Shown here: in pieces, positions 54,538 to 63,984 of the stretch
How positions within the stretch are numbered: the stretch's first letter is position 1
How the letters are laid out: each line of letters starts with the position of its first letter
NCBI RefSeq assembly: GCF_030035675.1
Contig: NC_084500.1
Location: forward strand, 12,521,100 to 12,585,099
Reading direction: 5' to 3'
Source: Rhineura floridana
Lineage: Eukaryota > Chordata > Lepidosauria > Squamata > Rhineuridae
DNA: 64,000 bases
Notes under the pieces: model-generated
Databases searched by the model: none
What the model was told of the DNA's origin: nothing
The model's input: only the letters and a program-made list of their open reading frames with translations
Position numbers and translations under genes: made by a program

Positions 54538-54830
54538 GCAGTGGTTCCCAAACCTTTTTTCCCCCATGGACCACTTGAAAACTGCTGAGGATCTTGGTGG
54601 ACCACTTAATGGTTTTTCTGCTCTTTGTGGCAATTGTAACGCACTGCGCTAGGTGCTGTATGATTTTTAATTGCATTTTTATTGCGTCTTATTTCTTATG
54701 TATTGTAAAAGAAGCAATAAAAATACAGTTAAAAATCATTACGAACCCTTAATGTGGGCATGCCACGGACCACCTGAACAGACCATTTGTGATCCACAGA
54801 CCACAGATGGGAAATCCTTGGCTGGGGGCC
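54538..54830. mobile_element. hAT-like non-autonomous element (CAGTGGTTCCCAAACC terminus)
   Basis: The left end CAGTGGTTCCCAAACCTTTT is diagnostic of hAT families. The right end GGACCACCTGAACAGACCAT ... AGATGGGAAATCCTTG is a decayed inverted copy. The interior has AT-rich GCATTTTTATTGCGTCTTAT. About 290 bp. Confidence 0.7.
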
Positions 54831-54831
54831 C

Positions 54832-55182
54832 CCTCCAGACGGGTGCTTTTATCGCAGGTGTATTCTGTAACATGTTCTAGACACAATCATTGTGCATTAG
54901 TGGTGGATTTATTCTGCGTTCTCTTGTTCTGCGATGCTACCACATTACTGCTGTCCAGAGGGGCTGTATAGTGCAACAAAAGCAGGACAAAAAAAACCCA
55001 GAACATCTGCGGTGTAAAAAGTTATGGGATTTCAGTACAAAGTTATAGGACATGGAAATAAAAGAGCTCCCCAAAACCTTTGCGAACGGTTTTGAAAGCG
55101 GGATTGCATGTGACTGCACAGATAGCCTAACGAGCACAAGCCATCATGAATGCGCAATAAAAAGGACACCTGGAGGGGCCTT
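54832..55182. mobile_element. Unassigned DNA-transposon-like element, family J
   Basis: Ends GGCCCCCTCCAGACGGGTGC and CACCTGGAGGGGCC, a short inverted terminal repeat. A second copy is at 8855-9210. Shared interior blocks are AAAGCAGGACAAA, CCAGAACATYTGYGGT and CATCATGAATGC. No open frame. Confidence 0.6.
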
Positions 55183-55617
55183 TAGGAAAACTGAGCCTTG
55201 CCTGTTTTATGCAGGATGTTCAGTCATCCAAAAACTGGAATTGAAACCAGTCTTGTTTGGTTGGTTTTTTTAGCTCTGACCAAAGGTATATTTTAAAGCT
55301 GTCTTATGCTGAAAAAGGGGCCCAGGGCCAGCATCAGTTATCTACATCACTGGGCACCTGCTGAGGTCCGCACCCCAGCAGGTGGGCCTCCCAAATCTGA
55401 GCATTTTAATTTTCTTTAGCAAGAAGTACACACAGCGTTGACTATTCACCTGTTTTACCCTCATCGCAGCTGGATGACATGATCAATGGAGATGAGACTA
55501 GGCACAGATCAAGAGCAAAGGAGAAGGAGAGGCAAGGCATCCAGACTGAAAGGCACATACAGCCTGGTTTGTCCTTGAAGCGCCCAGTCCCTCTTCTCTT
55601 AACAGCTACGGCATAAG

Positions 55618-55838
55618 AGACAGCGCGGTATAGTGGTTAGAATGTTGGAGCAGGACCTGGAAAGACCAGGATTCAAATCCCCATTTGGCCATGAAGCTCA
55701 CTGGGTGGCCTTGGGGCCAGTCACTGCCTCTCTGCCTAACCTACAGTGCAGGGTTCTTGTAAGAATCAAATGGGAGGGGAGAACCAGGTACATCAACTTG
55801 AGCTTCTCGAAGGAAAGGTGGGATATAAATGAAACAAA
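55618..55838 (+). mobile_element. tRNA-derived SINE with L2-like tail
   Basis: AGACAGCGCGGTATAGTGGT TAGAATG is box A, ACCAGGATTCAAATCCCC box B. The body AAGCTCACTGGGTGGCCTTG follows, then a tail GGAAAGGTGGGATATAAATG. Confidence 0.88.
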
Positions 55839-55902
55839 CAAAGGCTAAAATCGAAGGCAATGACAACCTGTTCCCCACACGAGCCTGCCTGGCCTTTTAC
55901 TA

Positions 55903-56808
55903 TTATTATTTATTTATTTATTATAATTATTTTTACCCCGCCCTTTTTCCAAAACTGAAACTCACGGCGGCTTCCAGATAAAAGCACACATATAATTAAA
56001 AACATACAAAAGCCTAGATTAAAACAGAATTCAACTATTTACAGTATTAAAACCATTCATACACACAGTTAAAATAATTCAAACTCAGTTTAAAATAATA
56101 CAATTAATAGCAATGCGGCACCCTTCAAGCCCTGTCCTTAACAACCTTTAGTTCCAAAGGCTTGTTGGAATAAAAAAGTCTTTGCTTGCCGACGGAAGGA
56201 CTGCAAGGAGGGGGCCATTCTTGCCTCCCTAGGAAGGGAATTCCAAAGCCTCGGGGCAGCCACCGAAAAGGCCCTATCTCGCGTCCCCACTAGTTGTGCT
56301 TGTGAGGACGTAGGTATTGAGAGAAGGGCCTCTCCTGAGGATCTCAGGGCCCGGGCAGGCTCATATAGGGAGATACGGTCTGACAGATAGCCTGGACCTA
56401 AGCCGTATAGGGCTTTATAGGTCATCACCAGCACTTTGAATTGTGTCCGGAAACAGAGTGGCAACCAGTGGAGCTTTTGTAACAGGGGAGTCGTATGGTC
56501 CCTGTAACCAGCCCCAGTTAACATTCTGGCTGCAGCACGTTGCACCAACGGAAGTTTCCGAACAGTCTTCAGAGGCAGCCCCATGTAGAGCACGTTACAG
56601 TAATCTAAACGGGATGTAACTAAGGCATGTGTCACCGTGGCCAGATCAGACGGCTCAAGGAACAGGCGCAGTTGGCGCACTAATCTTAATTGTGCAAAAG
56701 CACTCCTGGCCACCGCAGAAACCTGGGCCTCCAAATTTAAAGCTGAGTCCAGGAGCACACCCAAACTGCAAACCTGCGTCTTCAGAGGGAGTGTAACCCT
56801 TTGAGATT
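55903..56808 (-). mobile_element. L2-clade LINE 3' fragment
   Basis: A minus-strand 236-residue frame (56848-56138) encodes the L2 C-terminus (LGVLLDSALNLEAQVSAVA, THALVTSRLDYCNVLYMGLP, DHTTPLLQKLHWLPLCF, AFSVAAPRLWNSLPREA). It is close to the copy at 41.3-42.0 kb, and the 3' UTR ends in TTATTTATT repeats. The first 16 residues of that frame come from the adjoining unrelated sequence. Confidence 0.9.
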
Positions 56809-56815
56809 TGGAGGC

Positions 56816-57115
56816 AAAAACACAGGGCCTTCCTGGTGGTTGTGCCACAACTGTGGAACTCCCTTGAGTGAATATTTGCCAGGTTCCCTATTTCGACGGT
56901 GGCTTAAGGCCTTTTTGTTCGAGCTAGCTGTTTAGTGACCTACTGTTTTTTATGACTTTTTTGGCCTGAGCTTCAGTTCTGATGCCTTTTTTTAATGCAT
57001 GTTAATTCTTGTTCAAATTGACATATTTGTTTTCCTGTGGTATACTCCATTTGTATTGTAAGCTCCTTTGGTTATTGTTCCAAGAGAAAAGCAAACTATA
57101 AAGAGTAAACTAAAC
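56816..57115 (+). mobile_element. L2-like LINE 3' tail, opposite orientation
   Basis: Plus-sense sequence reading like the end of an L2-type ORF (GTGGAACTCCCTTGAGTGAA, then GGCTTAAGGCCTTTTTGTTC), followed by a UTR ending GCAAACTATAAAGAGTAAAC. It meets the minus-strand L2 above head to head. Confidence 0.55.
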
Positions 57116-57274
57116 TATAACATCAGGTGGGAGATATTAGCGGATCACGTGGGTAGGGTCAGTTAAAAAGAAAAACCCTACTCACTCAAAATACCTGTGG
57201 TTTTCTTTTTTAAATGAAACATCCAATACTGAACTCAAGGCAAAAATACTGCATGGGCAAGGAAAATCCTTGAA

Positions 57275-57472
57275 GAGGAATATAGGAAACTGCCTTACAC
57301 CGAGTCAAGCCAACGGTCCATCTGGCTCAGTACTGTTCACACTGACTGGCAGTAGCTGTCCGGAGTTTCCAACAGGGAATCCTTCCCAGCCCTGCCAGGG
57401 GTGCCTGGGGACTGAACCCGGGACCTTCTGCATGCAAAGCAGATGCTCTAACCACTGAGCGACAGCTCTAAC
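57275..57472 (-). mobile_element. tRNA-derived SINE directly after the CUEDC1 stop
   Basis: GGAAACTGCCTTACACCGAG through GGGGACTGAACCCGGGACCT to ACCACTGAGCGACAGCTCTA. It is in the gene's sense orientation, with its 5' end about 25 bp past the CUEDC1 stop codon, so it should form the start of the 3' UTR. Confidence 0.88.
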
Positions 57473-57496
57473 CCCAACCTCAAAATACTCTTCACC

Positions 57497-57564
57497 TTAC
57501 TGTGCTTCTTTCGATGCTTCCTCTTCCGCGTGCAATTGTCGTCTTCTTGCTTGGCTGTCTTCAT
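57497..57564 (-). CDS. CUEDC1: CUEDC1 last coding exon
   Basis: 68 bases after acceptor CCTTTCAG, encoding (D)EDSQARRRQLHAEEEASKK, then AQ and TAA. Human ends DEDFRGRRQEAPKVEEGLREGQ, so the acidic and basic layout is similar but identity is low. A second open frame starting MKTAKQEDD in the same stretch is out of phase with the upstream exon. Confidence 0.85.
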
Positions 57565-60500
57565 CTGAAAGGCAGAGTCAGACAGGTGAATACCGAAACC
57601 TGTGGCCACAAAACCACCCACTCAGCAGTTATGTGGAGCTGTTGTCACATGGGCCCCACACCATGAGAGAGGGCACTATCAATGGGGTGGTGGCCTTCCA
57701 ATTAGACCAGCCTCCATTGGTGGAGGTATGCCATGTTTTTGAGTTATGCAGAATTCTTCGTCAATAAAGGACCGGCCATTGTAACTTATGTGCTCGTGGC
57801 TTTGTCTGGATCTGATAGCATCATCGTGGTATAGCCAAAGCCTCATCCAGTCCAGCATTTTGTTCTCACAATGGCCAACCAGATGTCCCAGTGGGAAGCC
57901 CCCAAGCAGGACCTGAGCACAAGGACAACTGTCCTCTCCTGCGATTCCCAGCACCTGGTATTTAGAGGCATACTGGCTCCGACAATAGCGGATGAACACA
58001 GCCATTGTGGCTAGTAGCCACTGATAGCCTTATGCTCCACAAATGTGTCTAATTTTTTTAAAGTCGTCCATGTTAGTAGCCATCACATCTTGTGGAAGCA
58101 AATTTCACTGTTTAACTATGCATTGTATGAAGAAGTACTTCCTTTCACCTGGCCTGAATCTTTCAACATTCAGCTTCGTTGTATGGTCCTGAGTTCTAGG
58201 ATTATGAGAAAAGGAGAAACACTTCTCCCTATCCACAATTCCACACCATTCATAATTTTATATACCTCCGGGCCCAGGAATGCCACTTCCAAGGTGGCAC
58301 CTACCACCGGTGGTTTTTCTAAGAAACTGAACCGAAAACACTTTGCTTGGGTGTTGCTGTTTTAGTGCTGACTGGATTAATCAAGGACACTTTTTAGTGA
58401 ATGAAGAAAAGGTTTTAATCAGTAAAACAAGAAAAGACTGGAGCCCAAGCAGCAAAAGCAGTAGGCTTATGAGCTGGGATCGCAAGCAGTCAGTACATTG
58501 GGAGTAGCTGGGGCCAACTCAGAAGGTAGTGATCATGTTGGAAACAGGACTATCATCTTACCGCATGAATGTCCTTCAACGTCGTCAAGAAGATTAGCTG
58601 TCGAAGCTGCTGTTCCCATTCTGGGCTTGCAGTTAAGGAGAAGGAAATTGATGGTGTGTTGAGGGCATAATCTAAGTCAGGCCCCACCTCAGCTGAACTC
58701 CAGAACTTTGATTTTAGTGGCCATAGCTCAACCCTGGGAGATGTCACGCCAAATCAAGGGTTCTTTTGTTTAGGTGCAGAGTGCCTTTCCCCTAGTGATC
58801 TGCAAACCTAGCTGGGCCCCATGAATCTGGGATTCAGGGAAGGATTTGCAAGTCACAGCATATCATCATCTACTATATATTTTGAAAAGTTGTTTGATCT
58901 CGATGAATTTGGACACCTCTTGATGTCATAATAAAATCTTGCATGATCGTTTTTGTCTACATTTGGATACAGCTGAATGCCATTTTGAATCCAGAAGGCA
59001 GACTGAATCTCTCAAAAGTGCACTGATTTCGCACCACTGATTTCAAAACTGCACTTTTTGTTTGTTTTTGCGCTTCTCAGAATTCCCAAGAAACATTGCT
59101 AGTTATTTGGGTATGAGGCAGCTAGTTATTAAGTGCATCAACCCTAAGTGCTGAGGTCCATCTACCAGAGTCAGGTGCAAAACAGCAGCTCACAGAGGTG
59201 GGCACAGACTTAGAATTATGTACCAGGGTGCCTCTGAGCATATGCACAGCCCAGGAATGTAGTCCCAGAACTAAACTCATAGTCCCATTGTGCACAAAAA
59301 TCAATTCCTGGTACCTCCCACCTATGTAAGAAGGCATCATTTTCTGTTCTGCTCCATGTTCATAGCATGCAGCGCTATTTCCATTCCACTGAAGTTCGTT
59401 TCCCACCCAAAACTATGTTATTCGTCTCGCTGTCTGCTCTGGGAAAATTACGTAACTTATTTATTTGATCGCATAACTTACATAAATTATGTTGTCATGA
59501 TGTTATTCCATCCCATCCATTCCAGTGCAAATTGGGGGGGGGGATGTAATTAGTTATTCATTCATTGGCGATCACTCGTGGCTGAGTAAGATTGTCTTCC
59601 AAGGTGAGGTCTTTAACAGTGCGTCCTTAAGTGACTGTGGAGTTATGTTTCATTTGCAGACTGAAAGCAGTATCAGCAGGAAACACAGATTATAATAGCT
59701 GGATTGATTTCCATGCCAGACAGTGGAAGAATAAGTGAACATCAGCAATTTCTGCTGCTTCTGCTTTCATCAGAAATCTCTGACATCCCTACCCCCACTT
59801 CAAGCCCTATTTAAGAAAAAAAGAAAAACTTGTGGTAGTTGTTGCGGTTAAAGCAATTGGTAGCAAGAAACTCTTGCTGATCTACTGCCAATTACTTGGA
59901 GATCTACGGAGAGATCCCAGCCTACCTCCAGCAAAAATTAAATTTAAAATCATGTATACTAATGGGGATCTTTGAGTGCCAGTCCTTATGAATCCAAAAT
60001 AGTACCATTCATGCACAAGAGGAAGGTATCGGCTGGACTGTGGGAACCTCAAGGTTTGCATTAGTACAAAAACCTTATTGGGGGGGAATGGACCCCAAAA
60101 ACATTCCAATGAGGACTGAGTGTGCTATGAAATATAGACTGTTTTTTTTTGTTGTAGGAGGTGAGGATGGAAAACTAGGTAGGAAGGGAAATGGAATAAG
60201 AACATAAGTGCTGCTGGATCAGGCCAGTAGCCCATCTAGTCCAGGCCAACCAGATGCCTGTGGGAAGCCCGCAAGGAGGACCTGAGCACAACAGCAACTC
60301 TTTCTCACTTTTGATTCCCAGCAACTGGCATTCAGAGGCTTACTGCATCCAACAGCGGACATAGAGCATAACCACCATCGCTAGTAGCCACTGATAGCCT
60401 TCATGAATTTGTCTAATTCTCTTTTAAAGCCAGCCGTGTTGGTGGGCCATCACTGCCTCCTGAATGGAGTATCCTGGAAAAGAGCGTAGTCGGTTTGCAT

Positions 60501-62328
60501 TCCAAACAGGAGCACTCCACGTGGCAATGTGTAGTTTCAGGTCCCACTTGAAATACTCAATGGAAGCTGGTCCATTAGGGCAATGGGGCACTGCCCCATC
60601 CAACTCAGCCGACTCCCACGTGCCTACCTTCTTACAACCAATCCAGGGCTGGTCCTGGCTGTCAGCCTCCTCCTCCTTAGTCTCAGTGGTGCCCTAGCAG
60701 TCCTCAGCAGGAAGGAGTTTAGGCACAAAGTAAGAATTAGCTGGCTCCGTCTATCATTGGCTCTTGTTCCACCTGCTGTTGGTCTCCCCGCCTCCCGCCT
60801 TGCCAGTCCCAGAGGGCACCAACCACATAATCAACAACTGAGGAGGAGGAGGAGTAAAGCAAACAAAGAGTATAGTAAATGTCTGTCTATTACATGCCTT
60901 ACTAAAGACATCAGCTGAGGTCCTGAAGGTCAACACAGCACAGTGGACGTCAACAAGTGAAGTGGCTCAAGCAAGGGGCTAGTGTACTGAGGAAGGAGAA
61001 AAGGGCCCTGAAGTTCAACTCCCTGCTCAAACCCGAAACTCACTGGCTGGCCTTGGGCTGGTATGGAAAGCCAGCTGTGTTTCAGCAAAATATTGCTTGG
61101 CTGATAAACCATTAAGAGAGCCACCTGAGCAACCCTCTCCAGGTTGGGAGACCAACAGCAGGGCATTATGCACTGTCCAGGGTCAGTAACAAGGCCTCAC
61201 ATCGAAGGATACACCTGATGCTTCAACAGCTGTTTTCTTTTCGACTTCCTCATTTTGGTCTTCTCTGAGAAAGCCTTGGCAAGTTCAAAGAGTTTCTTGC
61301 GTGTAGCTGAAAGGGGGAGGGAAACAGGGGTGTTTTTAAGGAAAAGGAGGACACATCTATGTCTTATTTCCAAGGATTGTTATATCAAGGAGAACTGAAA
61401 ATCCTGCTCACTCTGGCTTTTGAAATTAGGGTTAGCCTTTAAGGACTAGAAACTTGCTTAAACGGTGGTCTTCTCAGGACGCTGGATTCTGCACCCAGCC
61501 TTCTGCACTTTGCAGAAGCATACACATTCCTAACTACAGAATAAGAAGAGTGGGGAAGAGCCCCTGGAAAAGGCATATATCTCCAATCCACCCTAGGGCC
61601 AAGCACGGAGAGCGAGGGAAACAGATCCGATAGCCCAGGTGTGGAGAATCTTTGGCCCTCCAGCTGCTGCTGAAATAACAGCAATGATAATTATAATACA
61701 GATTATTTTATTACCCACCCTCCACCAGAAGGTCCCAGGGTGGGTTACAACAATTTAAAATTTATATTAAACATAGTAAAAACAAATTATAGTCACTGGG
61801 ATAGATTGGGTCCTGAAAACACACATCGCGAGTGTCAAAGGCCAGGGTAGAGAGGTGCTATAACTCCCATCAGCCCTAGCAAGCATGGCCAATGGGTGGG
61901 GATGATGGGAGTTGTTGTTCAGCAACATCTGGAGGGCCAGAGGTTCCCCACACCTGCGATATAGCCTAACCTGGTCACACTTCTGTGCTGGCAAAAGCTC
62001 CTTACCCACATAGCATACTACAAGGATCAAATGCACTCCATGCTCCCCTCCCCCCCCAAAAAAACAACCAGTAGCAGGCAGACATTAAGAGTTCTGTATC
62101 ATCAGCACCAAAATAATTAAGGGGTCTAGTGCAGTGTTCATCCATACATTCACACGGGGTGGGGGGAAACTTGGCAGCTGGGAAGAAACCCACCACAGCT
62201 CCAGATTCAATCCTGCCATCCACCATGACACAACTCACATTTTCCCATGTGTTTTAATTTGTCCCTGAATAAGGCATCTTCGGAGACAGCACCACTGGCC
62301 ACGCCAGTTAAGGAGCGAGCTACATCAT
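57497..62328 (-). CDS. CUEDC1: CUEDC1, CUE domain containing 1 (3' part, last four coding exons; 5' part outside window)
   Basis: Coding exons 62328-62239, 61306-61215, 58625-58562 and 57564-57497 join in phase to give about 104 C-terminal residues ending in TAA. The block SGAVSEDALFRDKLKHMGK, then LFELAKAFSEKTKMRKSKRK, then TAASTANLLDDVEGH, then DEDSQARRR follows the remembered human CUEDC1 C-terminus in order. The family has an N-terminal ubiquitin-binding CUE domain, which is not in this window. The part seen here is a basic segment followed by an acidic, charged tail, with no domain I can name. Its orientation and position upstream of MRPS23 match the human order. Introns hold CR1, MITE and unclassified repeats. 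Confidence 0.94.
57805..58290 (-). mobile_element. CR1 3'-end fragment in CUEDC1 last intron
   Basis: Minus-sense CR1 3' UTR and the end of ORF2, parallel to 42.72-43.15 kb (for example GGCTAGTAGCCACTGATAGC, then AGAAGTACTTCCTTTCACCT). It is in the same orientation as the gene, between the last two coding exons. Confidence 0.85.
58562..58625 (-). CDS. CUEDC1: CUEDC1 coding exon (penultimate)
   Basis: 64 bases encoding PRMGTAASTANLLDDVEGH, then SC and the first base of an Asp codon. Human has SLGAAASTANLLDDVEGHAC. The donor is GTAAGA. The acceptor chosen is CTGCAAG at phase 0; a CCCAG four bases further in would break phase. One residue is gained relative to human at the exon start. Confidence 0.9.
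58862..59120 (+). repeat. Unassigned interspersed repeat, family H, in CUEDC1 intron
   Basis: TTTTGAAAAGTTGTTTGATC, GTCTACATTTGGATACAGCT, GCCATTTTGAATCCAGAAGG, CTGAATCTCTCAAAAGTGCA and AGAATTCCCAAGAAACATTG. About 75-80% similar by eye to the 2.9-kb copy. No inverted termini seen. Confidence 0.7.
59121..60195. other. CUEDC1 intron sequence, nothing recognised
   Basis: Between a family H repeat and a CR1 fragment. No exon-like or repeat sequence was identified. Confidence 0.55.
60196..60475 (-). mobile_element. CR1 3'-end fragment in CUEDC1 intron
   Basis: Begins TAAGAACATAAGTGCTGCTG and continues with GGATCAGGCCAGTAGCCCAT and GCTAGTAGCCACTGATAGCC, the terminal CR1 block in minus sense. It has a short internal deletion near the start compared with 42.7 kb. 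Confidence 0.85.
60560..60840 (+). repeat. Unassigned interspersed repeat, family E, in CUEDC1 intron
   Basis: ATGGAAGCTGGTCCATTAGG, GGCAATGGGGCACTGCCCCA, CTATCATTGGCTCTTGTTCC, ACCTGCTGTTGGTCTCCCCG, ending GCACCAACCAC. Confidence 0.65.
61215..61306 (-). CDS. CUEDC1: CUEDC1 coding exon (third from last)
   Basis: 92 bases between acceptor CCTTTCAG and donor GTGTAT. It completes a Ser codon, then encodes TRKKLFELAKAFSEKTK and MRKSKRKQLLKHQ. Human has TRRKLFELARAFSEKTK and MRKSKRKHLLKHQ. It is strongly basic and is the best-conserved stretch in the visible part. Confidence 0.96.
61638..61960. mobile_element. Family A hAT-like MITE split by an L2 tail (CUEDC1 intron)
   Basis: The left arm GTGGAGAATCTTTGGCCCTC ... 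CAGCTGCTGCTG ends near 61673. A minus-sense L2 tail (about 61676-61855; TTATTACCCACCCTCCACCA, AGGGTGGGTTACAACAAT) follows. The MITE then resumes AACTCCCATCAGCCCTAGCA and ends GAGGTTCCCCACACCTG. Confidence 0.78.
62239..62328 (-). CDS. CUEDC1: CUEDC1 coding exon (fourth from last)
   Basis: 90 bases between acceptor CTTCCAG and donor GTGAGT. It encodes (D)DVARSLTGVASGA, then VSEDALFRDKLKHMGK, and the first base of a Ser codon. The second half is nearly identical to human. The incoming codon is split after its first base, so a further coding exon lies beyond 64000. Confidence 0.92.
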
Positions 62329-62384
62329 CTGGAAGGCAGAACAAACCAGCGATTAACAAGGAGCCGAGGAAACAGAGGGCAGAT

Positions 62385-62570
62385 CCACAATGCATGTTTA
62401 AAGCACACCCAACACACATTTAAAGCACATGACTTCTCCCAGAGAATTCTGGAAACTGTGACTGATTTTTCCAGAACAGGGTTACAACTTCTCAGCTCCC
62501 TTAACAAACTACAGTTCCCATGATTCTTCAGGGGAAGACATGTGCTTTAAATGTACGGCATGGACCTGCC
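62385..62570. mobile_element. Family B palindromic MITE in CUEDC1 intron
   Basis: Inner arms GAGAATTCTGGAAACTGTGA and CTACAGTTCCCATGATTCTT are present. The outer arms TTTAAAGCACATGACTTCTC and GACATGTGCTTTAAATGTAC are inverted. It lies just upstream of the 62.3-kb exon. Confidence 0.75.
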
Positions 62571-62796
62571 CAGAGATGAATCTTTAGCATGGTGCAGATA
62601 GCCCTGGAGTCCAGATGCCAGACCACTGGGAATTCAACAGAGCTCACCCACTCTGGGGTGGTCTCATCCACAATTCAAAATAAGAGTTTAAAAAAGCCCA
62701 CCAAGGTTAAAATTATCCTTTTAAAAAAGATCAGATTACTGGGAAAAATTGACTTAAGGTAAGACTGTATAAAGAAAATGCAAAATTTGTGTTATG

Positions 62797-62830
62797 ATTG
62801 AATGAATGAATGAATGAATGAATGAATGAA
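62797..62830. repeat. (TGAA)n microsatellite in CUEDC1 intron
   Basis: About eight TGAA units. Confidence 0.95.
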
Positions 62831-62839
62831 ATTAAACTA

Positions 62840-63165
62840 CAGTGGAGGCTGGTGAATTGGGGCTCTATGCCATCAACTTTTGTCTGCCCTAAGCTAGCCC
62901 CCTTCTTCTTCCCTTCATATTTACATCCTGTCAAGGGGGTGGTGCTGGATGTCAGCTTCCCCCTCCTTTGTCTCAATGTTGCCCTTCTAGAACTCATCAG
63001 GGAGGAGGATGGAGACAAAACTAGAAGTAGTTGGCTCTGCCCGTCATTGGCTATGGCTCCACCTATCATTGGCCTTGCCTTCAGCCTGTCACTGGCTCCG
63101 GCTCTGCCAACTGTTGGCCTCCCTACCTTCCACCCTCCCAGCCCCCAGAGGTGCAGTCATCCAGG
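62840..63165 (+). repeat. Family E repeat with an internal duplication
   Basis: AGTGGAGGCTGGTGAATTGG to AGAGGTGCAGTCATCC. The segment around CATTGGCTATGGCTCCACCT is followed by CATTGGCCTTGCCTTCAGCC and CACTGGCTCCGGCTCTGCCA, so the copy is longer than others by about 50 bp. Confidence 0.6.
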
Positions 63166-63984
63166 GTCTCACGGTGTCTTAGACCCTTTACTTTTTTGGG
63201 AGCAGGGTTCCCCTGCAGGGTCCCTATATCTCCAGCATCCTATGAGCTAATCATTGTGAAAGGGGAGTGTGTTTGCCACTGACAAGAGTCTTCTGACATA
63301 CTTCCTTGTTGTTTCCTGCTGATTGGAGCCAATCAGAGTGAAACAAGGTGAGTCAGCTGCTGAGAAGACTCTTCTCAGTAGCTAACTTGCTCCCCTTTCA
63401 TGCTGATTGGCTTCAAGGGACGTCTGCTGTTGTGGCAGAAGGCACACGCAGGAAGAAGTGTGAGATGATGACGGAGAGTAAGCAAGCGACTCATGAAGGG
63501 ACCCTGCACTTCCGAATTTGCCGCTGCACTACTGCCAGCCACCATTGTTAAACTGACTTAAGGTATAAGGAAAATACAAGAATGTTATTACAGTTACACA
63601 AGTATCATATATTATTTATGTTTATTACATAAACATCTAAATCATGTGCATTCATATACATCCACCAAGCACTTTTCTTTTTGTCTGTCCTGAATCAATT
63701 GCCAATTAGTTTCGCTGGATGAGCCCATATTCTGATAGCATGAGGGACAAAATTATCCTTGCCCATTTATCTCCACATCAGGCGGTGCAACTTTTGCAGC
63801 TTTGAGGATTAGGAACTTGCTTTAAAAGAAAAACCTAAAGGGAAAGAGTTGCAGAACTCTACCTTCTGCATCTAGCACCAAACTTGGCTCTTGAGTGGAT
63901 CTGAGGGTGGGATGCATCCAGCGCTCCCCAAGCATCTTACACAGCCTGAGTTACTTCCCAGTGCTTTCAACATGCACTGCAGCC
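63166..63984. other. CUEDC1 intron sequence, nothing recognised
   Basis: Searched on the minus strand for the preceding CUEDC1 coding exon (expected around YESQKSK-type sequence); none was seen. Confidence 0.55.

Noticed and set aside
57497-57564. Frame reading MKTAKQEDDNC in the CUEDC1 last exon
   Set aside because: Out of phase with the preceding exon; the other frame continues the known CUEDC1 order (DED..RRR) and ends in TAA.
58553-58747. 64-codon minus-strand open frame over the CUEDC1 penultimate exon
   Set aside because: Wrong frame relative to TAASTANLLDDVEGH, which is the conserved reading.
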